Positions 7,801 through 16,268 of a DNA stretch of 64,000 nt are shown one piece after another. The notes below the pieces were generated by a model. The model saw only the letters and a list, made by a program, of their open reading frames with translations, made no database searches and was not told where the DNA came from. This DNA is from Tautonia plasticadhaerens (GTDB lineage: Bacteria; Planctomycetota; Planctomycetia; Isosphaerales; Isosphaeraceae), in NCBI RefSeq assembly GCF_007752535.1, contig NZ_CP036426.1:4712001-4776000 (forward strand), in the 5' to 3' direction. Positions within the stretch are counted from its first letter, which is position 1. Each line of letters opens with the position of its first letter. Both the position numbers and the translations under genes were made by a program.

Positions 7801-8574
7801 GCTGGTCATCGCCGTTACGACCAACCGGGCGATCCCGTCGGGATCGCCCGGGCCCGCCTCGGTGCGCGGCCGGTGCGCCCCCTCCTGCGCCGTCGGTGCG
7901 CCAAATTGACGCGAGTGCGATCGACCCAAACAACTGCCCCCAAAGCCGCTGCGTCGGGAGCCTCGGTTTCGTTTCGGGGATCCCGCCCCGGGACGTGCGG
8001 TCGAGGGCGGCCCTCGGCCGTCGCCCACCGATCGCCGATCCGGGTCGTCCGTCGCGGGTCCTGGAGGCTGGCCTCCCGTCCCCCGGCTGCCACCGAATCT
8101 GCCGGGCGGGCGCCGTCGGTGCGCCCCTGGTGCGCGGCCGGTGCGCCCCCTGGTGCGCGGCCGGTGCGCCTTTTGTCGCGAGCCCCGATCGACGAAACTC
8201 GTTCGTTTACAGGGGAATGCGCCGTCGCCCGGGCGTTCGTTTCGGGGAATTGCGGGTTGGACCGGGGTTCGGTCCGGTCCGGGTGTGCCACTGGATTGAG
8301 AAAGAGCAGCGGGTGGTCCCGGTCGGGGGATCATCCCCTGCCCCTCGGGCAACGCCCCCCGACGCCCCGGCCCCCGCGTGGGGCTGGGGGCTGCGGGCAT
8401 CCGACGGGTCGCGCTCCTCCCGGGATCGAACGCGGGGGCGCACGATCCGCGGCCCCGACGACTCGGGCGGATACCGATATGATCGAGAATTCGGGTCGCG
8501 CCAGTCACAAAATCCCCGGGGCCGATCGGCCGGGCGGGGGCCGGGTCGCCCGGGGGGAGGGCAGGGCCGGTCCC
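7801..8574. repeat. Non-coding spacer with GGTGCGCC and GTTTCG-type short repeats
   Basis: About 770 bases between two genes with no coding signal. It contains many GGTGCGCC words (for example near 7871, 7893, 8118, 8140, 8163) and GGTTTCGTTTCGGGGA-type words (near 7965 and 8236). The same two kinds of words fill the spacer at 58654-59347. Open frames here on the minus strand give ETNAR/NETEAP-like peptides, which are translations of the repeat and not supported as genes. Confidence 0.65.
8118..8170. repeat. Tandem repeat of about 23 bp, 2.4 copies
   Basis: Unit approximately GGTGCGCCCCCTGGTGCGCGGCC: 8118-8139 (one base shorter), 8140-8162, and a partial third copy 8163-8170. Each unit itself contains two GGTGCGC words. 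Confidence 0.85.
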
Positions 8575-10512
8575 TCAGTGGAGCCGGGCCGGGGGTGAGC
8601 CCCCGGAGGGGCCCCGGGCTAGGGCCGGATCCCGGGGGCGGTCGAAGACGACCCGGAGGGAGTCGGCGGGGAGGACGCCACCCATCGGCCCCAGCGAGAG
8701 GAGGACCCAGCCCGGGCCGGATCGGAGGACGGGGAGGTCCTCGGCGTCGACCGGCGCCCCCGGTTCGCGTCCTTCGGGATCGGCGCCCTCCAGGTGGAAC
8801 GCATCGGCGGGTCCGACCCGGTCGATCGAGGGATGGCGGACGTAGAGGCGGAGGGCCCGATCTTCGGCCGGGTCCCCTCCCGGCTCGCCTCCCCCGGTGC
8901 GTCGGGAGAGGAGGACCGCCCCGAAGCCCCGCCAGGTGTGCATGTCCCGGACCCGGTAGGAGTCGGCCGGGGCCGGGGTGGGGACGGGGGGGGAGGAGGG
9001 GCCGGGGCTGTCGACCGGCTTACCGGCGTAGGAGGCGAAGAAGAGGGGGGCGTAGGTGGCGTCGTACCAGAAGGGATAATCCCGGGTGCGTTCGACCGTC
9101 GCGTGCTCGGGGACCTCGTCCAGCAGCCCGGCCCGCAGGGCGGCCTCCAGCAGGAGGCGGGGGTGGTGGTGGCCGCCCCCGGCCACGCCGACCTCGGTCC
9201 GGAATCGCTCCGTCCCCGGCGCGGCCAGGAAGCACCGGGCGACTTCCTCGTTGGCCCGGTAGGTGATCCCGACCGTCGAGGCGACGAGCATCGAGGCGAG
9301 CAACGCCTTCCACCTCGCCCCCGGCCCCCCGCCGGCCGGCGACTCGATCAGGGCCCAGAGGATCGCCGATCCGGCCAGGGCGACCCCGAAGATCTGGATC
9401 AGGACCGGGATCCAGCCCACGCCCGGCGCCATCGTCGCCCGGTGGTGCGGGCTGATCGCCAGCAGCAAGGAGGGGAAGACGGCGAGGATCGCCCCGAGGG
9501 CCACGAGCCATCGCCGATCGGCCCGGCCGATCGGCCCGGGGGCGCCGGCACCCCCCGGCCTCCGGGCGCAGATCAGGCAGAGCCCGAAGGCGGCCGAGCC
9601 GACCAGGACGACCCGGGCGTCGAGGAGCCAGCGGAGCATCGCCGCCCCCGTCGGGCTCGGGAACAGGTCGATCGGGTCGGCCAGGAAATAGCTCATCGGC
9701 AGGGCCGCGGAAGTCTGGTAGGCCACCGCCCGGAGCACGTCAAGCGGAGCGAAGTCGGTGTGGTGCCAGTACATCTCCGAGGGGTAGAGCCTCCTCAGCA
9801 GGACCGACAGCGCCCCGCAGACGCCGACCACCCCCAGGAACGGGGAGGCCGTCCGGGCGAACCGACGGACGCCGACCCCGGCCCGGGCGATCAGCAAGAG
9901 GTGGAGCGGCACCAGGACGTACGAGACCTCGTAGAGCAGGGCACAGGCCAGGTACGCCGAGACGCTCCCGAGCAGCCACCACGACCGGGGCCCTCCGCCC
10001 GGCCGGTCGAGATGGCGCTGCAACGCCAGGAGCGAGCCGAACAGCAGGGCGACCAGGATCTGGACCATCCCCACGTTGCCGATGAACGGGTCGATCGTGG
10101 CCCGGAACTGCATCAGGCCGACGGCCAGGCACGAGGAGAAGGCGGCGAAGTCCCGCCTGCCGGTCAGCGTCCGGGCCAGCGCGTAGAAGAGGGTGAGGTC
10201 CAGGAGGCTGGCCCCGACGAGGAACGCCTTGTACTGCCAGACCTCGGCGAAGGCGGCGTGCACCGCCGGGATCAGCATGCCCGTGAGCGGGAAGAACCGG
10301 CCCAGGCGGAGGGTGTGGACGACGTGGTCGAAGATCACCTCGGCATAGGTGCTGCCGTTGAGCACCGTCGACGCGCGGGGGGACATCGACTGGTAGAGGT
10401 CCTCGGCCCAGTAGCCTGTCCCCAGGACGGGAGCGAGGAAGGCCGAGCCCAGGACGATCAGCCAGGCCAGGTGCAGGACGGCCCGGCGCGGCGAGTCGCC
10501 GTCTCCCCTCAT
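8575..10512 (-). CDS. Large multi-spanning membrane protein of unknown function
   Basis: Protein of 645 aa. About ten or more hydrophobic segments span residues 12-430, then a soluble C-terminal domain (about 440-645). The first loop after helix 1 (GTGYWAEDLYQSM) and the helix spacing recall GT-C fold membrane glycosyltransferase-like or O-antigen-type proteins, but no catalytic motif is secure. The start at 10512 was chosen because it is followed at once by the first helix; an ATG 8 codons upstream is also possible. The reading frame stays open far beyond the start on this strand, which is an effect of base composition. It is divergent from the MotA-like gene. Confidence 0.75.
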   Translation of the reverse strand: MRGDGDSPRRAVLHLAWLIVLGSAFLAPVLGTGYWAEDLYQSMSPRASTVLNGSTYAEVIFDHVVHTLRLGRFFPLTGMLIPAVHAAFAEVWQYKAFLVGASLLDLTLFYALARTLTGRRDFAAFSSCLAVGLMQFRATIDPFIGNVGMVQILVALLFGSLLALQRHLDRPGGGPRSWWLLGSVSAYLACALLYEVSYVLVPLHLLLIARAGVGVRRFARTASPFLGVVGVCGALSVLLRRLYPSEMYWHHTDFAPLDVLRAVAYQTSAALPMSYFLADPIDLFPSPTGAAMLRWLLDARVVLVGSAAFGLCLICARRPGGAGAPGPIGRADRRWLVALGAILAVFPSLLLAISPHHRATMAPGVGWIPVLIQIFGVALAGSAILWALIESPAGGGPGARWKALLASMLVASTVGITYRANEEVARCFLAAPGTERFRTEVGVAGGGHHHPRLLLEAALRAGLLDEVPEHATVERTRDYPFWYDATYAPLFFASYAGKPVDSPGPSSPPVPTPAPADSYRVRDMHTWRGFGAVLLSRRTGGGEPGGDPAEDRALRLYVRHPSIDRVGPADAFHLEGADPEGREPGAPVDAEDLPVLRSGPGWVLLSLGPMGGVLPADSLRVVFDRPRDPALARGPSGGSPPARLH

Positions 10513-10959
10513 GGAATCGCTCCTGCTCCTGGGCATGCGGGGTGCCCGGTCGACGGACGGCGACGCCCGTCCCGGACGCGCGGGGCCACCTCGGACGAAC
10601 GATCCCGGATCGCTCGGGTCACGGGCCGTCGGGCCGGCCGGGGATCCCCGAAGGCCGACCCGGGCGGTCGGCGGCATGATTTGCGGGGGGCGGGAATGCG
10701 TCAAGGCCGGTCGGTCCGGGGGGCGGGGCCGGCGACGGCATCCGGGGATCGGGTCGGCCCGCTCCCGCCCGGTCGCGACGGCCCGCCGAGGCCCCCGGGG
10801 CAACGCGGGCATGGGGCGGGCTTCGAGCGATCGACGGTCGATCGGAGAGGATGGGGGATTCGGGTTGAAGTCGTCGGTGCGAGGGGGCCGATCACTCCGA
10901 TCGCGGGGCGGGCCCGGAGGGCGTGCCCGATCGGTCGGCGGAGCAGGAGGATTGGCGCG
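10513..10959. other. Divergent intergenic region
   Basis: About 450 bases between two divergent genes. No gene or clear promoter could be picked out; it must hold both promoters. Confidence 0.5.
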
Positions 10960-12252
10960 ATGGCTCGAACGACGGACGGGCGGGGCAGGGGGGGCGCGAC
11001 GGCCTCCTACGCCGGGGCCCTGGTGATGCTGGTGCTGGCCCTGGCGTTCCCGGTCGGCTTGATGGTCTTCAACCCGACCTTGATGTTCGAACGCGGCTGG
11101 CACCAGTACGCCGGCACGGCCATCTACGGCTGGGCCGTGCTGATGCTGTTCCGGGAGTGGGCCCGCCTCCGGGGGGACGAGCGGGCCTTCGACGAGGCCC
11201 CGGGCCTGCTGGACCGGGTCGCCGGGGGCGAGCCGATCGACCCGGGCGACCGCCGGCTGCTGGCGAGCCGGCTCCGCCAGCTCGACGGCCACGCCCGGGG
11301 GGAGGCGGCGCCGACGGTCGGCCAGCTCATGGAGCTGAACCGGGAGGTCTCGGGCCTGGACCAGGAGCGGACGGCCGGGCGGTTCACCCTGACCAAGTAC
11401 ATCCTCTACCTGCTGCCGGTGATCGGCTTCATCGGCACGGTGGAGGGGATCAGCCACGCGCTGGGGAACATCAGCGTGGTCCTGCCGATGGTCAAGGAGC
11501 TGGACGGGTTCCTCAGCAACCTGACCGGCGTGACCTCGGCGCTCCAGGTGGCCTTCGACAGCACCCTGCTCGCCCTGTTCCTGAGCGCGGCGTTGATGTT
11601 CGCGCAGACGATCGTCTATCGGCTGGCGGAGGACCACCTGGCCCGGGTCGACGCCTGGGTGGTGGAGCACGTCCTGCCCCGTCTCGGCCGTCCCGAGGGG
11701 CCGGCCGAGGCGCTGGCCCCGCACCTGGAGCGGCTGGGAGACCAGTTGATCAGGGCCCTGACCGAACGGCTCGGCGACGGCTTCGGGCCGTCGGTCGACC
11801 GCTTCTCGGCGGCGATCGACCCGCTCCCCAGGGCGCTGGACGACCTGCGGAGGGGGGCCGAGGCGATCGGCCGGGTCGGCGAGGATCTGGGGGCCGTCGG
11901 CGAGGCGAACGAGGCGATCCGCCGGGTGCTGTCGAGCCTGGCCCGGATCGAGGCGACGCTGGCCGAGCCGCCGCGGCTGGAGGACCAGATCGAGCCGATC
12001 CGCCGCGGCCTGGACCGCACCACGCTGGCGGTCGAGTCGCTGGCCGAGCAGTGGGCCTCGGCCTTCGAGCGCTCCAGCCGGTCGACCCAGGAGCAGCTGG
12101 CCCGGACGATGGCGAGCCTGAAGGACGCGATCGACCTGCTGAACGTGAGCATGGAGCAGGGCAACGCGTTGTACCGCAACATCGTCCGCAAGATGTTCGA
12201 CGACCGGGCGGCCTCGGGCGGCCTCGGCCCGGACGCCTCGAAGGCGGCCTGA
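10960..12252 (+). CDS. MotA/TolQ/ExbB proton channel-like protein
   Basis: Protein of 430 aa. GAGCAGGAGG precedes the ATG by 9 bases. Hydrophobic segments are at about 16-40, 50-62, 147-165 and 205-222. The third contains YLLPVIGFIGTVEGISHALG, the conserved GxxGTVxG helix of the MotA/TolQ/ExbB family, and VTSALQVAFDSTLLALFLS matches the last conserved helix. Family members form a pentameric proton channel in the inner membrane that powers a partner (MotB, TolR, ExbD). The C-terminal 200 residues form a long helical, probably coiled-coil cytoplasmic tail. The adjacent downstream membrane protein is the natural candidate partner. Which Mot/Tol/Exb class it belongs to is not clear. Confidence 0.82.
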   Translation: MARTTDGRGRGGATASYAGALVMLVLALAFPVGLMVFNPTLMFERGWHQYAGTAIYGWAVLMLFREWARLRGDERAFDEAPGLLDRVAGGEPIDPGDRRLLASRLRQLDGHARGEAAPTVGQLMELNREVSGLDQERTAGRFTLTKYILYLLPVIGFIGTVEGISHALGNISVVLPMVKELDGFLSNLTGVTSALQVAFDSTLLALFLSAALMFAQTIVYRLAEDHLARVDAWVVEHVLPRLGRPEGPAEALAPHLERLGDQLIRALTERLGDGFGPSVDRFSAAIDPLPRALDDLRRGAEAIGRVGEDLGAVGEANEAIRRVLSSLARIEATLAEPPRLEDQIEPIRRGLDRTTLAVESLAEQWASAFERSSRSTQEQLARTMASLKDAIDLLNVSMEQGNALYRNIVRKMFDDRAASGGLGPDASKAA

Positions 12253-12337
12253 GCGGCGTGTTCGGATCCCCGGGGGCCGGTCGGCGCCGAGGAGGCCCGG
12301 CCGGCCCGTCTCGCGAAGGGTAGCAGGAGGATCGGCC

Positions 12338-13162
12338 ATGCGTCGAGGACGTCGGGGGGGTCACGGGGTCCTGGAGTTCGGCGGGTCGGGGGAGGACTCG
12401 TTCGTGGCGGTGGTAGTCACGAAGCTGACCGGGGCGTTGCTGTTCATCCTGCTGCTGTCGATGGTGATCATGGCCCTGATCCCCCGGGCCGTCGACCCGT
12501 CGGCCCCGGGTGCGGTCGAGGCGGGGCCGCTGGAGATCGTCACCCCGGGTCGGCTGCCCGAGGCGATCGCGGGGAGGCCCTACGAGCTGGCGATGGCGAC
12601 CTCGGGGGCGTCGGGGCCGCTCCGGTGGGGGCTCGAGGGGGAACTGCCCGAGGGCCTGGAGTTCGACCCGGGCCTCGGGCTGATCCGGGGGACGCCCGAG
12701 GCCGGCTCGCCGGGCCCGCTGGCGCTGACGGTCCGGGTCGGCGACGGCAGGAGGACCGAGGCGAAGCGGCTCTCCCTGGTGGTCTACCGGCCGGACGGCC
12801 CGCTGACGGTCCCCTCGCCGCTGGAGGCGGCGTTGCACCTGCCCCGGGTCCCCTGGCAAGCCTGGGGGGAGCTGGGATTCGGGTTCCTGGTGCTGGTGCT
12901 CGTCCACCTGGTGGCGATGAACGGCGTGGGGGCGATGGAGCGGCGATCGGCGGCGCTCGAAGAGGCCCGGGGGCGGGGCGCCGGGCGGCCCGGCAGGAGA
13001 TTTGCTCTCTATCGGGCGAGCCTCCGGGTGGCGACCGCGACGGCCGTCGCGGTGCTGGCCGGCTGGCTCTGGCTGCACCGGGACGGGCCGAACGGGGGCC
13101 CGGCGGGGGCGGACGCCGCGGTTGCATCGGCAGGCGATGATCGGACCCATGTGTCCCGATGA
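12338..13162 (+). CDS. Membrane protein with Ig-like (He_PIG) domain, putative partner of the proton channel
   Basis: Protein of 274 aa, 85 bases downstream of the MotA/TolQ-like gene, with AGCAGGAGG before the ATG. One hydrophobic helix (22-48) is followed by a domain of about 70-145 that matches a putative Ig (He_PIG) fold: PEAIAGRPYELAM, PEGLEFDPGLGLIRGTP, LALTVRVGDG. Two more hydrophobic segments follow (about 176-197 and 228-246). ExbD/TolR/MotB partners have a single N-terminal helix and a periplasmic domain; this protein shares the helix but not the usual domain. Partnership is inferred from position only. Confidence 0.7.
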   Translation: MRRGRRGGHGVLEFGGSGEDSFVAVVVTKLTGALLFILLLSMVIMALIPRAVDPSAPGAVEAGPLEIVTPGRLPEAIAGRPYELAMATSGASGPLRWGLEGELPEGLEFDPGLGLIRGTPEAGSPGPLALTVRVGDGRRTEAKRLSLVVYRPDGPLTVPSPLEAALHLPRVPWQAWGELGFGFLVLVLVHLVAMNGVGAMERRSAALEEARGRGAGRPGRRFALYRASLRVATATAVAVLAGWLWLHRDGPNGGPAGADAAVASAGDDRTHVSR

Positions 13163-13338
13163 TTCGGGAATCTGGATTTCCCGGTCCCGTTGCGGCCGCC
13201 CCGACGCTTAGAATGGGGAGGAGGATGGCGCTCCCGGTCCCCGGTCGACGTGCCGGGAGGGGGTGGCCGGCCGATCGGGCCCGGCGTCGCCAGCCGGCAT
13301 GAGTGCCGTTTCCGAGGATCGAACGGAGGACATCCGGG

Positions 13339-14532
13339 ATGACTCGCATCACGTTTCGCGCCGCCCTGGTCGCGGCGGGACTGGCCTCGGGGCTGCTGGC
13401 GCTCGCGCCGAGCGCCTCGGCCCAGGTGCGTCGCAACATCGGCGGCACCGTCAAGACCGAGCCCGCCGAGGAGACCCCGGAGACTCCCCAGGAGGGGGAG
13501 GCCCCCGACGCGGAGCCGGCCGAGGGCGAGGAGGGCGAGGAGGGCGAGGATCGTCCCGAGCGTGAGGTCGACCCGGAGGTGATCGCCCGGATCGTCGAGA
13601 TGCGCGGGCCGATGTGGCTGCTGGAGCAGGAGCCCGTCCGCGTGGAGCTGAAGATCTCCGACGCCCAGCTCGAACGGCTCAAGCAGGTCGACGAGCGGAT
13701 GGAGGAGGTCCGCGATGAATCTCGGGACCGCATGCGGGAGCAGATGCGACAGCAATTCGGCGACCAGGGAGGGCGGGGCGGCCGGGGCGGCGGCGGCAAC
13801 CCCGCCCAGGGTCGGGGCCCCGGCGGATTCCCCGGCGGCCCCGGCGGATTCCCCGGCGGATTCCCGGGAGGCCCCGGCGGATTCCCGGGAGGCCCCGGCG
13901 GCGGGTTCCCCGGCGGCGACGCCTTCCGGACCATGATGACCCAGATGCGGCAGCAGTCCGACCAGGCGCTGGCCGCCGTGCTCAGCCCGGGACAGCTCAA
14001 GCGGTTCAAGCAGATCATGCTCCAGGCCAAGGGCCCGATGGTCGTGACCGAGGACGAGATGCAGCTCGCCCTCGGCCTGTTGCCGGTCCAGCGCGAGCAG
14101 ATCAAGATGGTCGAGCAGGAGATGGAGATGAAGCAGCAGCAGGCGAGCACCGTCCGCCGAGAGCTCTTCACCGCCGCCTTCCAGCGCAATCGGGAGCAGC
14201 AAGGCCAGCAGGAACAGCAGGGGCAGGGCGGCGACCGGGATTCCGACGGCCGGGGCGGCGACGACGAACGGCGGGGCCGCTTCCAGATGGACCCCGAGAC
14301 CCAGGCCAAGGTCGAGCAGCTCCAGGCCCAGGGCGAGAGCTACGAGAAGGAAGCCCTCTCCAAGATCGGCAAGGTCCTCAATCGCTCCCAGATCAACAAG
14401 TACAAGGAAATGCTGGGCAAGCCCTTCGACTTCTCGGCGATCGACATGGGCAACGCCGGTCGCGGCTTCGGCGGCTTCGGCGGCGGCCGGGGCGGTGGCG
14501 ACGACGACGGCGGCCGACGCCGGGGTGGCTGA
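13339..14532 (+). CDS. Secreted Gly/Pro-rich, coiled-coil protein (LTxxQ-like)
   Basis: Protein of 397 aa. Signal peptide MTRITFRAALVAAGLASGLL ending at SASA-Q (cleavage near residue 28). Then come an acidic Glu/Pro linker (35-75), a helical segment with VELKISDAQLERLKQV, a Gly/Pro/Phe repeat block (GGFPGGPGG type, about 145-195), and further helical Gln/Glu-rich segments with LSPGQLKRFKQIMLQ. The xSxxQLxRLxQ pattern resembles Spy/CpxP-type LTxxQ motifs of periplasmic proteins, but no function is established. The ATG at 13339 was chosen because it opens the signal peptide and follows GGAGGACATCCGGG. A strong hairpin follows the gene. Confidence 0.75.
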   Translation: MTRITFRAALVAAGLASGLLALAPSASAQVRRNIGGTVKTEPAEETPETPQEGEAPDAEPAEGEEGEEGEDRPEREVDPEVIARIVEMRGPMWLLEQEPVRVELKISDAQLERLKQVDERMEEVRDESRDRMREQMRQQFGDQGGRGGRGGGGNPAQGRGPGGFPGGPGGFPGGFPGGPGGFPGGPGGGFPGGDAFRTMMTQMRQQSDQALAAVLSPGQLKRFKQIMLQAKGPMVVTEDEMQLALGLLPVQREQIKMVEQEMEMKQQQASTVRRELFTAAFQRNREQQGQQEQQGQGGDRDSDGRGGDDERRGRFQMDPETQAKVEQLQAQGESYEKEALSKIGKVLNRSQINKYKEMLGKPFDFSAIDMGNAGRGFGGFGGGRGGGDDDGGRRRGG

Positions 14533-14584
14533 GCCCATCGATCTCCGGGGGATCACCCCCCCGACCGCGACATGACTTCGACCC

Positions 14585-14638
14585 GACGACGCCGGTGCCG
14601 GGGGGCCGACTTGCTCGCCCCCCGGCACCGGCGTCGTC
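14585..14638. terminator. Strong hairpin, probable terminator
   Basis: Perfect 22-bp stem (14585-14606 with 14617-14638) and 10-base loop, 52 bases after the secreted-protein gene. No T-run follows in either direction. Confidence 0.65.
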
Positions 14639-14806
14639 CGCTTTGGGGCGCCCTTGGGATCGGGATCGGATCGGATCCGACTGGGGTTCTCCGTCCGATC
14701 GATCCGTCGTATAACCGCCCGATCCCCGTCCCGGGGACGGGCCGCCGGACGTCGCCCGGCACTCGGGACGGGCCAGGGAGCCCGACGGGCGGAAGGAGTC
14801 GGCCCG

Positions 14807-15427
14807 ATGTGGACCGGAATGATCGCGCTGACGTGCTGGGCGGGAGCGGCCCTGCCGGGCCCGGGCGACGCCCCCGAAGGCCCGCCCTGGCGGCTGCCCG
14901 ACGAGGCGCTCGGGGCGAGGATGGCGCCGATCCTGCTGCTGAGCCGGCCGGACGTCCAGCACGAGTTGCAGATGGGGGACGAGCAGGTCGCCTCGGGCCG
15001 GGGGGCGATCGTCGAGCTGTTCGCCAGGGCCGCCTCGCTCCGGGGCCGTTCGGGGGCCGACGCGGTGGCCTCCCGGAGAGAAGTCGACGATTCGGCCCGA
15101 CGATGGCTCGGCGAGAACCTGACTGCCGAGCAGCTCGGGCGTCTCGGCCAGATCGAGCTGCAATGGGAAGGGGCCGCCGCGCTGCTCAGCCGGCCGACGA
15201 TCGCCGCCAGCCTCGGCCTGACGGACGAGCAGCGTTCGAGGCTCTCCGAGTCCCTCTCGCGCCCGCCCGCCCCCGGCGAGGGGCCGGTCGACGCCCATCG
15301 CCGACGCCACCGGGACGCTGCCTCGATCCTGACCGAGGACCAGCGGCTCCGCTGGCTCGCGATGCTCGGCCCGCCCTTCGAGCCCGGCGCCGCCCGGGCG
15401 GCCGAGGCCGTCGCCTCCGGGGGCTGA
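14807..15427 (+). CDS. Small secreted or membrane-anchored protein with LTxxQ-like motifs
   Basis: Protein of 206 aa starting MWTGMIALTCWAGAALPGPG, a short signal-like hydrophobic stretch preceded by GGAAGGAG. The body is helical with repeated motifs: LTAEQLGRLGQIELQWEG, LTDEQRSRLSESLS and LTEDQRLRWLAMLG, that is LTxxQ repeats as in Spy/CpxP relatives and as in the preceding secreted protein. The two may be distant relatives doing similar periplasmic work. Function unknown. It ends 48 bases from the convergent TPR gene. Confidence 0.7.
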   Translation: MWTGMIALTCWAGAALPGPGDAPEGPPWRLPDEALGARMAPILLLSRPDVQHELQMGDEQVASGRGAIVELFARAASLRGRSGADAVASRREVDDSARRWLGENLTAEQLGRLGQIELQWEGAAALLSRPTIAASLGLTDEQRSRLSESLSRPPAPGEGPVDAHRRRHRDAASILTEDQRLRWLAMLGPPFEPGAARAAEAVASGG

Positions 15428-15475
15428 GGCGACCCGTGCCGGGCTTCGGGGGCCGGTCGGGATGATCGATCCCGG

Positions 15476-16003
15476 TCAGGCTCCGGAGGGGTGTTCGTCC
15501 GCGAGGCGGTCGAACTCGGAGAGATGGCGGACGGCGTCGAAGTCCGCCTCCCCGGCGATGAGCGACCGGAGCATCGGCTCGAGCCCCAGCGCGGCCGAGA
15601 GCTGCTCCAGGCAGCGGCCCGGGTCGCCGGCGAGGCTCCAGTAGCAGGCCAGGTTGTAGCGGATCATGGGGTCGTCGGGGTGGGACCGGCGGGCCCGCTC
15701 CAGCGCGTCGACGGCCTGGGCCAGGCGATGGGTCCGCTTGTAGCACCAGCCCTGGGCGATGGCGACGTGCACGTTGTCGGGCCGGAGCCTGGCGGCCACC
15801 TCCAGCGGGGCGAGCGCCTCCCGGAATTGCCCCAGTTCCCGGAGGGCCTCGCCGGTCAGGTAGCTGGCCTCGAACTGGACGGTGGCCCAGTCTCGCCTGG
15901 CCCGGAGGATCTCCAGGGCGTGCCCGGGCATCCCCAGTTCGAGGAAGCCCTCGGCCTCGCGGAGCCGTCGGATGGTCGGGTCGGAGATCGCGGTCGTCGG
16001 CAT
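15476..16003 (-). CDS. Tetratricopeptide repeat protein
   Basis: Protein of 175 aa with three to four TPR units: AEGFLELGMPGHALEILRAR, GEALRELGQFREALAPLEVA, GWCYKRTHRLAQAVDALERA and LACYWSLAGDPGRCLEQLSA. TPRs mediate protein-protein contacts. No signal peptide, so probably cytoplasmic. It faces the LTxxQ gene tail to tail. Partner unknown. Confidence 0.85.
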   Translation of the reverse strand: MPTTAISDPTIRRLREAEGFLELGMPGHALEILRARRDWATVQFEASYLTGEALRELGQFREALAPLEVAARLRPDNVHVAIAQGWCYKRTHRLAQAVDALERARRSHPDDPMIRYNLACYWSLAGDPGRCLEQLSAALGLEPMLRSLIAGEADFDAVRHLSEFDRLADEHPSGA

Positions 16004-16268
16004 TGCGCGGCATCCTCGGCCTGATCCGCAGGGATGACGCCGGAATTCTACCCCACGCGATCGCCCCCGGGAAGCCTCGGGGCGATTCGGGGGCGGGCCC
16101 GGGGATCGGCGACGCGGGAGGCGAGGAAGGGAGGGGCCGCCGGGGCTTGACCGGGGACAGGCCGAGGGCCGACCTCCCGCCGACCTCCACCCGCCTCCCC
16201 TGGATTCGCCCTCCGCCCCGAGGCCCCCGGCGCCCGACGAGTCGGGGGGCGAGACCTGCCCCTTGTCC

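Noticed and set aside
7815-8291. Minus-strand frame with ETNAR/NETEAP peptides
   Set aside because: Explained by the DNA repeat words; no start with ribosome binding site and no family signal.
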